Shown here in pieces: positions 46,521 to 56,964 of a stretch of DNA of 64,000 nt. A program made the position numbers and the translations under genes. Below the pieces are notes generated by a model that worked only from the letters and a program-made list of their open reading frames with translations, had not been told where the DNA came from and ran no database searches. The first letter of the stretch is position 1. Each line of letters opens with the position of its first letter. Source of the stretch: Oegoconia quadripuncta (lineage: Eukaryota > Arthropoda > Insecta > Lepidoptera > Autostichidae); assembly GCA_949316235.1 (NCBI GenBank), contig OX438759.1, positions 20,088,618 through 20,152,617 on the forward strand, given 5' to 3'.

Positions 46521-46929
46521 TGTATAAAGGTAGTCATTTCTTACTTTTTTTTGAAAATTAGGTAAAAATTACATAGGTAAGATCTACAAAAGCACTCGGT
46601 GTGGTTCGGAGGCGGCCACCACTGTTGACTCTCCCTACACCCCTCGACCGAACTTTTTCTCTAACCAAAACAACTCGGTAACTTTACCCTTTGTCTCTAA
46701 TATCGTGTTTCAACTTTGAATGTTTTTGTTCGTTGTTTTTTAACCTCGTAAAGGGGTTAAGATGTCAGATAATTTGATACTTGCCGCTCAGATATTACTT
46801 CGTCTGGAAAGTTGACGTCCGATAAGTGCTCTCCACTTTTATTACATTACGGTGGGAGATGGATAGTGAGTGAGTAAAGAGCGGCGGCGCTGTCATCGGT
46901 CGCAGCACTCGCAGCGCGGCGCCCCCGCC
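46521..46929. other. Non-coding stretch ahead of a MITE
   Basis: The end is GC-rich (GCGGCGCTGTCATCGG). The last 8 bp, CCCCCGCC at 46922-46929, form the left target duplication of the next element. Confidence 0.5.
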
Positions 46930-47219
46930 TAGGGTTACCATTCGTCCGGATATGTCCGGACATATCCGGACTTCCAGCCTTCCTTCCGGACTTTGTATGA
47001 CTTTTTAATTAGTCCGTAGTTTTTGCATTACAAAAACATAAGTATTAAATCAGTTTTCAAAATTTATTAAAATTACATACATTCTAGTTAATTTAGTATG
47101 TCATGTGATGCGCGCACGTGAAATTTACTATTTCATTTAGTCACTAATAGGTCTGTCCAGCCTTTTTTCAAATTACCGGCTTCTGTCCGGACTTTTCAAA
47201 CTTCGTTATGGTAACCCTA
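46930..47219. mobile_element. hAT-type MITE, 290 bp
   Basis: The ends are the 12-bp inverted repeat TAGGGTTACCAT / ATGGTAACCCTA. The flanks CCCCCGCC at 46922-46929 and 47220-47227 are identical 8-bp direct repeats, the hAT target-site size. Just inside the left end, 46944-46971 is a perfect 28-bp palindrome built from TCCGGATATG-type steps. The AT-rich interior has no protein-coding capacity. Confidence 0.88.
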
Positions 47220-47227
47220 CCCCCGCC

Positions 47228-49903
47228 GCGCCCCGCTCCCCCGCAGCATCAGCAGACGAGTGAAGTGAACGAGGCACGAGAGACTCGCCGATGCCGATGT
47301 GCCGATAGTATCAGTTTGAACGTGTCTAACCGATAATTACTGATTACCCGGTGAATGATCGAGCCCGTGACGTCACGTGGCACTCCGCCCGCACGTCTCC
47401 CGGCCGCACCTAACCTAATGCATGCAGACAACGCATTTAGTCCGCGATACAGTGTTCTCAACTACACTTTAATAGTGTTATTATAACCACCCATATAAAA
47501 ATTACACTGTCATTTAAGTTCACCGTTAATTATATTAGTAACTGTTATATGACATGTTAAGTTATTCTTTGGAATTAAGAAAATAAGTAAACACCAATAT
47601 TGACAGAATTATTTTAAGAAAATCTCTTGAGTAAGCAGGCGAAACGAAGAATGGATCATAGTAGGGTATTATTGGGCACGCTGTCCCACCTGTAGTTCGG
47701 ACGACGTCTCGTCCTCACTAAGGTGTGCAGCCTGCCCAATAATCAATAATATAATCACCCATCTACAAATATTGTAATTACTCGTGTACCCATATCTATA
47801 CACATAAATACACCTACTTCACTTTCGACAAATTATAATAAAAATAGGCACCCAAAGTGCAATTATAATAATGTGATGAGAAATCATGAGTTCGTAATGC
47901 GATCCCTATTGTAACAAAACAATATTGAAAACCAGGCAAGTGCGGGTTTGACCCGCGCGCCGAGGGTTCCTCTGTAACTCCGATGGAAATGTAAAAAATA
48001 TTTTTATTAGCACCCTCAATACAGTTTATTTGTAGAACCATAAACTTAACCAAATATGTATGTAAACCTGTTACCAAAGTTTTTGCTGATTATTACAAAA
48101 TCGCGTTATTCTCGTCGTCATCGATTTATTTTTCGTGTATTTTTACTTGTCATGTTTCTATCATACATAATTATATTCACAACCTTAATCCCTATCCCAA
48201 ACATTAAGTGTTTATATCCACATTTCACCGTTCAACTGCACATTAGACGTAAAACTGTCAGCTGAGAACTTGTAACGTACCGGCCACATACAACGCGCAT
48301 ATGGTTTAAAGGTTGTATCAAAACGTGCAAGTGTATATAGTTTTTGGCTATTCATTTCCTTAGTTAACCTTTAACATCGCCACGCGATAAGATGGGTTGG
48401 TTAAATTCTTCTTACGTGTCGGAAACCATAACTGTTACTGTAGTTGTCCGTCATTTCTTATCACCTATTTTAAATCGTGTAAAGGATACTCATTGTTATG
48501 AATCAAGGTACATTTGTACCTTCTTCGTAAGGAACCCTAACGCAAGGTGTGCATTACTGCACCGTCACATGTTGTAACTGTGTAATATCGGGATATCACG
48601 TAAAATACATACGTGTATCAGAATAAAAGATAAGTATGTGTATTTTACTTAGTACAGTCAGCTGCAGTAAAAAAAACTGACCCATCAAAAACCTGTGGTT
48701 GGGTTTGAATGTGATTGACTGACTCTAGTAAGTAGAAAGTATGTATGCCCCAATTACATTGGTGGTGGATAGTCTAAGTCCTTACTTACATATTCACGAT
48801 CCTATAGACGAGATCTTTCCCAGCAGTTGGATATTCACGTTCCGTTATTGGTGTTGAGATATGTGAATTAAATAAATTAATTGTAAGGGTTGACAAAAAT
48901 TGCATAGTAATGAGGCAATAGAATTTACATTATAACATATTATGCTATTTTGTTAATTATATATACATGAAACATAAACTCCGTAATGCCCTAATAGGTA
49001 TTAGTAAGTTTTGTATATTCATTTATTATATTCATATTCATTTATATTTATTTTTTATTGTCAGTTTATGCTTATCAAGTTACAAAATATTCAATATTGT
49101 CTTTCGGTAATCAGGTACGTACCTACTTAAAGATATTTATGTTGATGACTGTACTGTAATTATTTATGAAAAAGAAAGTGATTAATAATAGATCATTTAA
49201 TATATCTATTTAAATGGAATAAATATATTATGATTGATTTGAATAAGAGTGTAATCCTCATATCTGAACATTTTCAATTTAATTTTTTTATGAGTAGCTT
49301 GATAATTCCCCGATTTATAGTCACAGAGGTATGCTCTTGACAGTACATACCTATTTGTGCATGCCCCCAATTCACATCAGCCTCGCGTGGAGGACTACAG
49401 CCATACTCCCATAAAATGAGGAAGCCCTTTGTGCCCTGCGGTGCGATGGATATATACTATAGGGATATTATAGGATAAGTAGCTAACCAGTGGTGATTAA
49501 TACTATTTTCTGTGAGGCTGAGAGTATAACAGATTATTTTATTGTTGTCAAATATTATTATCAAATTCACCACGCGGTCACCTTTAGCGGAAACGTATTT
49601 CGTCACGCATTGTAATGTGATACAATTGTTTTTCGCATTGGTAATTATTGCCGATTAATAGATTTACTGTTGCACACCACACCACCGACATATTATTTCT
49701 TATTCAGAATACAAATGTCGTATGTTAAAGTATCAAATGCATTTTCTTGATTTTAATAATTATGTAGTAATAACGCTTATGCTAATATAACAACTACGTG
49801 TGATATATGATTTTATTTAATGCGAGAATAAACTGCAGACATATCAAATTATTATGGATAAAACCTCCGGATTTTGGGTATTTGTTACCTTTTTGTCTCC
49901 GTC
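47228..49903. other. Non-coding stretch with one structured hairpin
   Basis: A nested inverted repeat lies at 47668-47743 (see the separate entry). Near 47950, GCGGGTTTGACCCGCGCGCC is a small GC-rich inverted repeat common in lepidopteran dispersed repeats. Frames of 61-87 codons have no motif. Confidence 0.4.
47668..47743. repeat. Nested hairpin
   Basis: The outer arms ATTATTGGGCA (47668-47678) and TGCCCAATAAT (47733-47743) are perfect complements. Inside lies GGACGA-cgtc-TCGTCC (47699-47714). A two-level stem is therefore possible. No gene is adjacent. Confidence 0.5.
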
Positions 49904-50241
49904 GTGTTTCGAGTGAAGAACTACAGCTCTACCCCGCCCCCCGCACCTGCCGCAGCTACAGCTCTATCCAGGGACTCGCACCGACCGCACCAGCTGTACC
50001 CGCACCGGACGAACCTACAGCTCTACCCAGCGCCTGGCACCGCCAACACCAGCTCTATCCAGTGCCCCGCCCGTGTTTCGAGTGAAGAACTGCAGCTCTA
50101 CCCCGCGCCCCGCGCCTGCCGCACCTACAGCTCTATCCAGCGACTCGCACCGACCGCACCAGCTGTACCCGCCCCGGCCGCACCTACAGCTCTACCCAGC
50201 GCCTGGCACCGACCACACCAGCTCTATCCAGCGCCCCGCCC
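49904..50241. repeat. GC-rich tandem duplication, 169-bp period, two copies
   Basis: Both copies begin GTGTTTCGAGTGAAGAACT (49904 and 50073). They contain sub-repeats such as CTACAGCTCTACCCAGCGCC and CACCAGCTCTATCCAG. The 169-bp period is not a multiple of 3, so a frame in one copy appears as another frame in the next. Open frames of 92-150 codons cross it, rich in proline, alanine and LYPAP. It might be exon sequence of the gene at 50.8-51.8 kb or merely a GC-rich repeat; I could not link the two by a consistent splice. Confidence 0.7.
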
Positions 50242-50820
50242 CGACCGCGCTCACAAGGCACGTGATTCCGTGCCCGCAACGTGCTCGCAAATCTCGCAAT
50301 CCTCGGTCAGCGCCGTGCGCAGCTGATTACCAAACGATCTCAACCTACTAAAATGTTAGTAAGTATACTAAGCTACTGTAATTTTATTCTTGTTTTATGA
50401 AATTGTTTTGAATTATTACGTACCTATAGATAAAAAGAATGCATAGTTGTTAGACCCAAAATTTTCTCACCAAATAATGGATATTTTTAATTAGTTGTTT
50501 CTATTCTTTAGATAGTTGCTATAAATATTCCAAATCAATATACCATAATATACATTGATTATTTCTCAATTTAACCAAAGTATATCTTTACAATTAAATA
50601 TTACTCTAATAAATTTCTATCTAAAGACTAGGTAATTGTCAAATTGTATTCTTAAATATTTTTTATTTTTGTTTTTTAGATTTAGCATGCCAGTTACCTA
50701 TGTCATTTCTCCTCCATTTCTTAGTCGAAGTAAATAGTTTGAATGAGTATCTGAAGGAGATTCCCTCGATTTCAAGTGCATTTCATAATATATTTTTCTA
50801 ATTCAATGTTATTTCATTTC

Positions 50821-51783
50821 AGGTCTGAATCCGATTGCGAATCTGTGGCCCCATTAAAATCGCTGTTGCCTAAAAAAGCGAAGAGACTCCCATCGGCGTC
50901 GGTGGCATCAAAACGCAAAAACACCTCCAGGTAAATAAATATAACATGTACCTATTTTATGTAATCTTTATTTACATTAGTGTATGTTACCTAGGTCACA
51001 AGACGCGCTATATTTTGCCGGTAGTGAAAGTAGGTCTGTACTTATATTAACAGTGTATCTATATAGCGCGTCCTTCGACCTTTCTATATTACAAGTGACT
51101 CAATCACAGAAATTACCTATTGACACTATCATAGAATTCAACGGCAAGAAATAATTTCGTACATCATTTTGTTCCTACCATTTGATATGTGTTACGAGAT
51201 TTCTGTTCCCGTTTGACCATAAACAGTTACAATTGGTCATATAGAAGATATTTTCTCACCATGCGTTGACTTTCAAAAATCGCTACCTTGAGCGCAGAAA
51301 TCACATAAAGTTGTTTTATTTGAGTAACTTTTTTAGCGAAGTAGCTATAACATGATAAGTAAAAATCTGATAAGGTAAATAATAAAAATTTCCTTTTGCA
51401 GCGCTACGAAAACGAAATCGCAGTTGGCAGACATTTTTGGTCTCTGTGAAGACGACGACCGTGAAGAGTGTGCGCACCCCGTAGACAACAAACTAAAGCT
51501 GCTGTCATACATCTCATCTCGCGTAGCGAACGGGGTGCAAAGACGCGTCGCTCCCACTGCCGGCGACTTCTATATCGAGTTGCGGGTCTACGACCGTATC
51601 GACGCTGAGCTTACTACATCCGAGGATCGTTGGAAGAAAGCACTCCTACGCTTATGCTGTCAGATCAAGGAAGAATCTGCACAGTGGACAGCGCTGCAGC
51701 GCTTCGTAAAGCAAGCACACATTTTATTTGAGGACGCTGATCGAACATTTTATTCCGATAAAATAAGTATAAGACGTGCTTAA
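50821..51783 (+). CDS. Unrecognised gene, at least two exons (50821-50932 and 51402-51783)
   Basis: The first exon follows TTATTTCATTTCAG and ends ACCTCCAG before GTAAAT. The second follows TTCCTTTTGCAG and reads to a TAA at 51781-51783. The frames join without a stop: a basic, serine-rich segment (SLLPKKAKRLPSASVASK) leads into about 120 residues starting near QLADIFGLCEDDDREECAHP and ending SDKISIRRA. An AATAAA follows at about 51796. The last part is mixed alpha-helical in character (KLKLLSYISSRVANGV, RWKKALLRLCCQIKEESAQW). An in-frame ATG at 50806 could serve if the first acceptor is not used; otherwise a 5' exon is missing. I do not recognise the family. It lies just outside the Polinton and is more GC-rich, so it may be a host gene. 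Confidence 0.55.
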
Positions 51784-52523
51784 ATGTTAACTATAAATAA
51801 ATTTCTAATTTTCATATGGTAATTGTCTATAATTTTGGTATTGGTTTTATTATTTGGTACTCTAATTCACATAGTTCACATGCATTAGTAAAAATAGTTC
51901 TTTTAAGTGGTAAGTATAGGTAATCGTGATTTAATTAAATTCCATAATTTTCTATATATTACACATCTAAATAATACGAATACCCCTTTTTGTTTGATAT
52001 AAAACAAAAAGGCGTATGATTAAAGATTACCCGTACTTTGTAAATTAAAGTTAGCAAAGAACTATTATTACTTACTATTTATTAAACAGAATATAGGTAC
52101 TTCCTAACATAGTATAAATACTTAGATGCTTAATTTACTTGCAGTCAAATAAAATAAGTATACTTGTATTATAAGTATACTTATATTTGCCGTGTGATGC
52201 TCAGCAGTGGGTTGCAATAGGGTACTCAAACTAATCAACTTTAAATTTTATGTTTACTTTAAATGAAAGCATAAAAAAAATACATATTATTATTAATCTA
52301 GGTATTACCTATATTTGTTAATTTAAGTGAGTTAATTCATAATACAGCTTAGTACGTGGTGAAAATTTAGTTTCAGGTGCTCCCATTGTAATTGTTGGTA
52401 ATCTGCTGGGTTACATTAAATTATATTATATCGACTTTATAGTTTCCAGAGGAAATCTTAATCTTATATAAGGATTGTTGAGATTCAATTAAGAGTATAT
52501 AGCTAGTATTTGAATTCATTAAA
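51784..52523. other. Probable left border zone of the Polinton
   Basis: AT-rich, without genes. An imperfect inverted repeat at about 51978-52018 has a perfect 11-bp core (CCTTTTTGTTT at 51985-51995 and its complement at 52002-52012). The Polinton terminal inverted repeat should lie here or further left, but the partner end is outside the window, so I cannot place the border. Confidence 0.4.
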
Positions 52524-53834
52524 ATGCCATTTTGTTCTGTGTGCAACGTCTTAGTGAAAAAAACGCGGTGGATAGGTCACTTGCGCAGTAACGCACATAA
52601 GAACAATGATATCCCTCCGTTGATGGTGGGTGTCGAGAACGTTTTACTGGTGAACACTGCGTTTCGGGGACGTATTGTCACCTATAGGGTAGTGGCGGAA
52701 GGCGATGATGAACTTTATTCTACGCGCTCTTTTTTTATAAATTTGCGTCGTAAAATTGAGCCCCTTTTAGCTAAGTCAATAAGAATTCATACAAATATAA
52801 AAGTCAATTTTGAGTTGTTTTCAAGTTTTTTGTTGATCAAAAATAATTTACAAGAGCAGAAATCGTTTACAACGAAAAACCTTTCACTTCATTTAAATTA
52901 TAATTTTAATGAAACATTTACAGAAGTTGAAAATAGTATAATGAAAAAAATGGAAGAGTTTCAAGAAAGAGATAGTGGTTGGACTTTTTTACACAACTCT
53001 CACTTTGAAATAAATATCAATAAATATCAACCGTTGAGAGGATCTAGCTATATTAATTTACCAGCATTCATAAAAAATAAGAAGGCTTGTTTAAATATAA
53101 ATAACAAAGATGAATACTGTTTCTTGTGGTCAGTTACAGCTTCTCTCTACCCTACCAGTAAACACCCCGAGCGCGTGTCCTCGTACCCCCATTTCCGACA
53201 GTTATTCAATATTAAAGATATGTCTTTTCCTGTCACTTTTAAAGATGTATCCATTTTTGAGAAAAATAACCCGAATATTAGTATTTTTATTTACGGGTTA
53301 AACAATAAAAGATATATTACGGGACCGCTGTATAAATCTGAGTCCCTCCTTAAAAACACTAAGCGCGTTCATTTGCTCTTGTTAGAAAATAATACTTCAT
53401 CTCATTATTGCTTAATTAAAGATCTTCCTCGTCTCGTTAGAAATCAAGTAACCAGTCATCATGGAAAATTATATTTTTGCGAAACCTGTTTCTTGTTTTT
53501 TCCGAAAGAAGTTGAACTCGAGAACCACAGTTGTGGTGGCGTTGTTACCGTATTACCTCAAAAAGGTGCTGTACTTAAATTTAAAAACTATGAACGAAAA
53601 CAAAATGTGCCGTTTGTTGTGTATGCGGATTTCGAGACTATGTTACAACCGATTTACGGCTGCGAACCTGATCCGAGTGTTGCTAGTACTTGCGATTTGC
53701 AACGTCACATACCTATCGCATTTGCGTACAACATCGTGTGTAACGTTGATGACAAATACAATCGATTTGTGACTTATCGGGGTAAAAATTGTGTTTCGAA
53801 ATTTATAACTTCACTACATAATGACGCCAAATAG
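52524..53834 (+). CDS. polB: Protein-primed DNA polymerase B, N-terminal part (exonuclease region)
   Basis: These 436 codons form the N-terminal half of the Polinton polymerase that would copy the element by protein priming. The protein opens with a C2H2 zinc-finger-like motif (FCSVCNVLVKK then HLRSNAHK). A second Cys/His cluster (FCETCFLFF then ENHSCGG) lies at about 314-340. Next comes exonuclease motif I, YADFETM, with D369 and E371. The frame stops at TAG 53832-53834, shortly after FITSLHNDAK, before the rest of the exonuclease and all of the polymerase domain, which continue in the frame at 53932. The gene is thus split. Downstream context and the shared family leave little doubt that the two pieces were once one protein. 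Confidence 0.9.
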   Translation: MPFCSVCNVLVKKTRWIGHLRSNAHKNNDIPPLMVGVENVLLVNTAFRGRIVTYRVVAEGDDELYSTRSFFINLRRKIEPLLAKSIRIHTNIKVNFELFSSFLLIKNNLQEQKSFTTKNLSLHLNYNFNETFTEVENSIMKKMEEFQERDSGWTFLHNSHFEININKYQPLRGSSYINLPAFIKNKKACLNINNKDEYCFLWSVTASLYPTSKHPERVSSYPHFRQLFNIKDMSFPVTFKDVSIFEKNNPNISIFIYGLNNKRYITGPLYKSESLLKNTKRVHLLLLENNTSSHYCLIKDLPRLVRNQVTSHHGKLYFCETCFLFFPKEVELENHSCGGVVTVLPQKGAVLKFKNYERKQNVPFVVYADFETMLQPIYGCEPDPSVASTCDLQRHIPIAFAYNIVCNVDDKYNRFVTYRGKNCVSKFITSLHNDAK

Positions 53835-53931
53835 CTACAGGACTTCCACTGCCAGCTGAAAATATAGGCCTCCTCCATAGATTCACTACATTGGTGAACA
53901 TAAAGTATAAAATGGAGAATGACTTCGCAGT
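53835..53931 (+). other. Interruption between the two polymerase frames
   Basis: About 97 nt separate the halves. They contain GGACTTCCACTGCCAGCTG and ATAGGCCTCCTCCATAG. The order CCACTGC-(variable)-ATAGGCCTCC is that of a common RTE-type retroelement tail in moths, so this may be a small inserted fragment. A splice explanation is less likely: there is an acceptor-like TTCGCAG at 53924-53930 but no suitable GT donor after the conserved-looking residues. Confidence 0.45.
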
Positions 53932-56166
53932 ATGTTCTTTTTAATGTGTGAGATGAAGGAGAATTTAAATTCTACTGAGCCTATATTGTTTACTGAGCAA
54001 AATTCTAAGGATTTTGACAATGCCACACGATGTCACATATGTAATCACTTGTTGTGGAACGATAGAGTCAAAGATCACTGTCACATCACGGGGCGTTTTC
54101 GTGGTGCAGCTCATATGCATTGCAACTTACAATACAAAGTTCCAAAATGTATTCCTGTATTTTTTCATAACCTTTCGGGATATGATAGTCATTTATTTAT
54201 TAAAGAATTAGGTGAACTCCCTGGGAACATAAAAATTTTACCAAAAACTAAAGAAAATTATATTTCTTTTTCCAAGTTCTTACCCGTTTCGGATAATAAA
54301 TATATTCAATTGCGTTTTACTGATTCTTTAAAATTTTTAGGAACGAGTTTAGATAAATTAGCTAAAACTATGGCGAAATCTGATTTAAAATATCTTCGCA
54401 GTCATTTTCCTGATGACTTACAATTTAATTTACTATCTCGAAAAGGTGTTTACCCATACAATTATATGACTGACTGGAAGACTTATTTAGAGTCTAGTTT
54501 GCCTCGAAAATCACAGTTTTATAATACATTAACTGGTGAACACATTTCTGATGATGATTTCGAACACGCTCAGCTAGTTTGGTCCAAATTTAACATAAAA
54601 GATTTAGGCGAGTATACTGATCTCTATCTTAAATCAGACGTACTGTTACTGAGCGACATCTTCGAACATTTTCGCGATACATGTAAACAACACTATAAAT
54701 TAGATCCATCATTTTACATTACTCTCCCAAGCCTATCCTTCGATGCAATGCTTCTAAAAACTGGCGTTGAGTTGGAATTAATAGCGGACTTAGAAATTAT
54801 CCGAATGATTCAAAGCGGCATAAGGGGGGGAATGTGTATGTGTCCGCATCGTTATGCTAAAGCAAACCATAAATATATCCCTGATTACGACCCTACACAA
54901 CAAGATTCATACATAGCTTACATCGATTGTAATAATTTATATGGTTATAGTATGTGTCAAACCCTTCCTCAATCAGACTTTAGATTTTTAGAATATAATG
55001 AAATAGAAAATTTAAATGTACTAAACATAGAAGATGAATCCGAATACGGCTATATACTCGAAGTTGATTTGCTTTATCCAGACTACTTACATCAATATCA
55101 TAATGATTTACCATTCTGTCCAGAGAAATGTATCCCACCCGGAGGCAAAAATAAAAAGCTTGTGCTCAATTTATACAACAAATATAACTATGTGATTCAT
55201 TATGTTCACTTAAAAAAGTGTTTAGAGCATGGTTTAATACTGTGTAAAATTCACAGAGCAATTACTTTCAAACAGAGCTCATATCTTAAGAAATATATTG
55301 AATTAAATACTCAACTGCGTCAAAAAGCAAAATCTACATTTGAACAAGATTTTTTTAAACTGTTGAATAATTCAGTGTTTGGAAAGACTCTTGAGAATAC
55401 TGAGCGTAGAGTTAGTGTACACTTGGTAAATCAATGGCATGACACCCTCAACAAAACAAAAAAGAAAACTGGTGCAGATAGTTTAATTGCCAGTCCATAT
55501 TTTCATAGCGTTTCTGTTTTTACCGATAATTTGGTGGCTGTTCAAATGAAGCCCGAACAAATTATCTTGGATAAGCCGATCTACATTGGCTTCACGGTTT
55601 TAGAGTTATCTAAAACACACATGTATAATTTCCATTATAATGTTATCAAACCATTTTATGAAGATCGTGTTCAATTGTGCTATACGGATACGGACAGTTT
55701 TATTTATTCCATTAACTGCGCCGATTTTTATAATGACATAAATAAATATTTTTTAAATTACTTTGATAGCAGTAATTATGGAGACGAAAATATATATGAC
55801 ATTCCTCTTAAAAATAAAAAGGTTCCAGGATTGTTTAAGGATGAAATGGCAGGACAAATCGTATCAGAATTTGTAGGACTCCGGTCAAAACTGTATTGTC
55901 TAAAAACTAAAGATGAAATTGTTAAGAAAGCAAAGGGGGTGAAGTCTTACGTAGTTCGCGATTTGGAGTTATCGGATTATAAGTCGGTTCTTTACAATAA
56001 AGAAATAATACGAAAAAAGAATATTTTATTTCGATCAATAAAACACGAGATATTTACAAGAAATGTTAATAAAATCGCTCTTTCTGGCAATGACGACAAA
56101 AGATTCATTTCAAATGACAAAATATCCACTAAGGCATGGGGTAGTTCGTGGATTTTAAAATGTTAA
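53932..56166 (+). CDS. polB: Protein-primed DNA polymerase B, C-terminal part (exonuclease II/III and polymerase)
   Basis: 744 codons. First comes a zinc-binding HNH/endonuclease VII-like insert at about 34-70 (CHIC, then DHCHITGRFRGAAHMHCN). Exonuclease motif II follows (HNLSGYDSHLF, about 79-89), then motif III (YLKSDVLLLSD, about 230-240). The polymerase motifs are A (YIDCNNLYGYS, D332), B (NNSVFGKTLEN, about 479-489) and C (YTDTDSF, D586 and D588), so the catalytic centre is complete. The ATG used is simply the first after the interruption; the true protein would begin at 52524. AATAAA occurs at about 56422. No other frameshift was seen. The polymerase belongs to the DNA_pol_B_2 class used by Polintons, adenoviruses and linear plasmids. 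Confidence 0.93.
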   Translation: MFFLMCEMKENLNSTEPILFTEQNSKDFDNATRCHICNHLLWNDRVKDHCHITGRFRGAAHMHCNLQYKVPKCIPVFFHNLSGYDSHLFIKELGELPGNIKILPKTKENYISFSKFLPVSDNKYIQLRFTDSLKFLGTSLDKLAKTMAKSDLKYLRSHFPDDLQFNLLSRKGVYPYNYMTDWKTYLESSLPRKSQFYNTLTGEHISDDDFEHAQLVWSKFNIKDLGEYTDLYLKSDVLLLSDIFEHFRDTCKQHYKLDPSFYITLPSLSFDAMLLKTGVELELIADLEIIRMIQSGIRGGMCMCPHRYAKANHKYIPDYDPTQQDSYIAYIDCNNLYGYSMCQTLPQSDFRFLEYNEIENLNVLNIEDESEYGYILEVDLLYPDYLHQYHNDLPFCPEKCIPPGGKNKKLVLNLYNKYNYVIHYVHLKKCLEHGLILCKIHRAITFKQSSYLKKYIELNTQLRQKAKSTFEQDFFKLLNNSVFGKTLENTERRVSVHLVNQWHDTLNKTKKKTGADSLIASPYFHSVSVFTDNLVAVQMKPEQIILDKPIYIGFTVLELSKTHMYNFHYNVIKPFYEDRVQLCYTDTDSFIYSINCADFYNDINKYFLNYFDSSNYGDENIYDIPLKNKKVPGLFKDEMAGQIVSEFVGLRSKLYCLKTKDEIVKKAKGVKSYVVRDLELSDYKSVLYNKEIIRKKNILFRSIKHEIFTRNVNKIALSGNDDKRFISNDKISTKAWGSSWILKC

Positions 56167-56964
56167 TTCAATTATATTTAAGAATACTTGTCAGTGAAAT
56201 GTTTTTTTTTTTTACAATAAGATTATTAATGTAATAAGTTAGTATTACTAAATATATATTTTTATAACTATTATGTATATTTTTAAAGCGACATAAACCT
56301 ACATGATCTGTTACATCATATTTACCTATTCTACTTGTTATGTTGTGTACCTACCTGCCATGTATTGTAGTTAGAACTAAGTGATTTAATATACTACTGC
56401 TCACTGTGTAAAGAATGTGAAATAAATAATTACCAACATGATTTTATGTTTACTTTCTTTAACCACTTTTTGGAATTGACTAAGTACCTACTCTATACGT
56501 GTGAAAGCCAACGGTGATTCTGATTATGTACATAGATAGATAGATGTTATCATAGGTCCCTTAGTAGCCTTATACAACACCCTCGCAGAGAGAGGGGAAA
56601 ATTTAATTACGTAGTAAATACTGACAAAACGTGTATAAACTTGTTGCAATCATGTCAGCAGAATGTGACACTACAACAGTTTAGCGGGTTACGTAATTGT
56701 AAAATATTTTTGATGACATGGTTAACCTAAATTTGCATTATTGTCGATGTGTACTACACATACAATAGTCATTCAATTGTCTGCACCCGAGAGTCTTGGA
56801 CGATCATCTCTTACATAGAAGCCGACAGCATAGTGGTACCACAAAAAATTAAAATAATCAGAAAATCTTTGACATATTGGTAAGTTTATATGAATCTGGG
56901 TAAATTAATTAAATCAGATGCTTTAAATACCTATTTTAAACTTAATAAATTGTTTGTTACAGAA
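56167..56964. other. Gap between polymerase and the next plus-strand gene
   Basis: AT-rich, no gene. TTGTTTGTTACAG at 56950-56962 looks like a splice acceptor just before the next ATG, so part of this gap may be a 5' untranslated intron. Confidence 0.45.

Noticed and set aside
53820..53950. Double programmed frameshift joining the polymerase halves
   Set aside because: The -1 frame is open across the gap, but two separate slips would be needed. No proper slippery heptamer lies at either edge, and the bridging residues do not look like polymerase.
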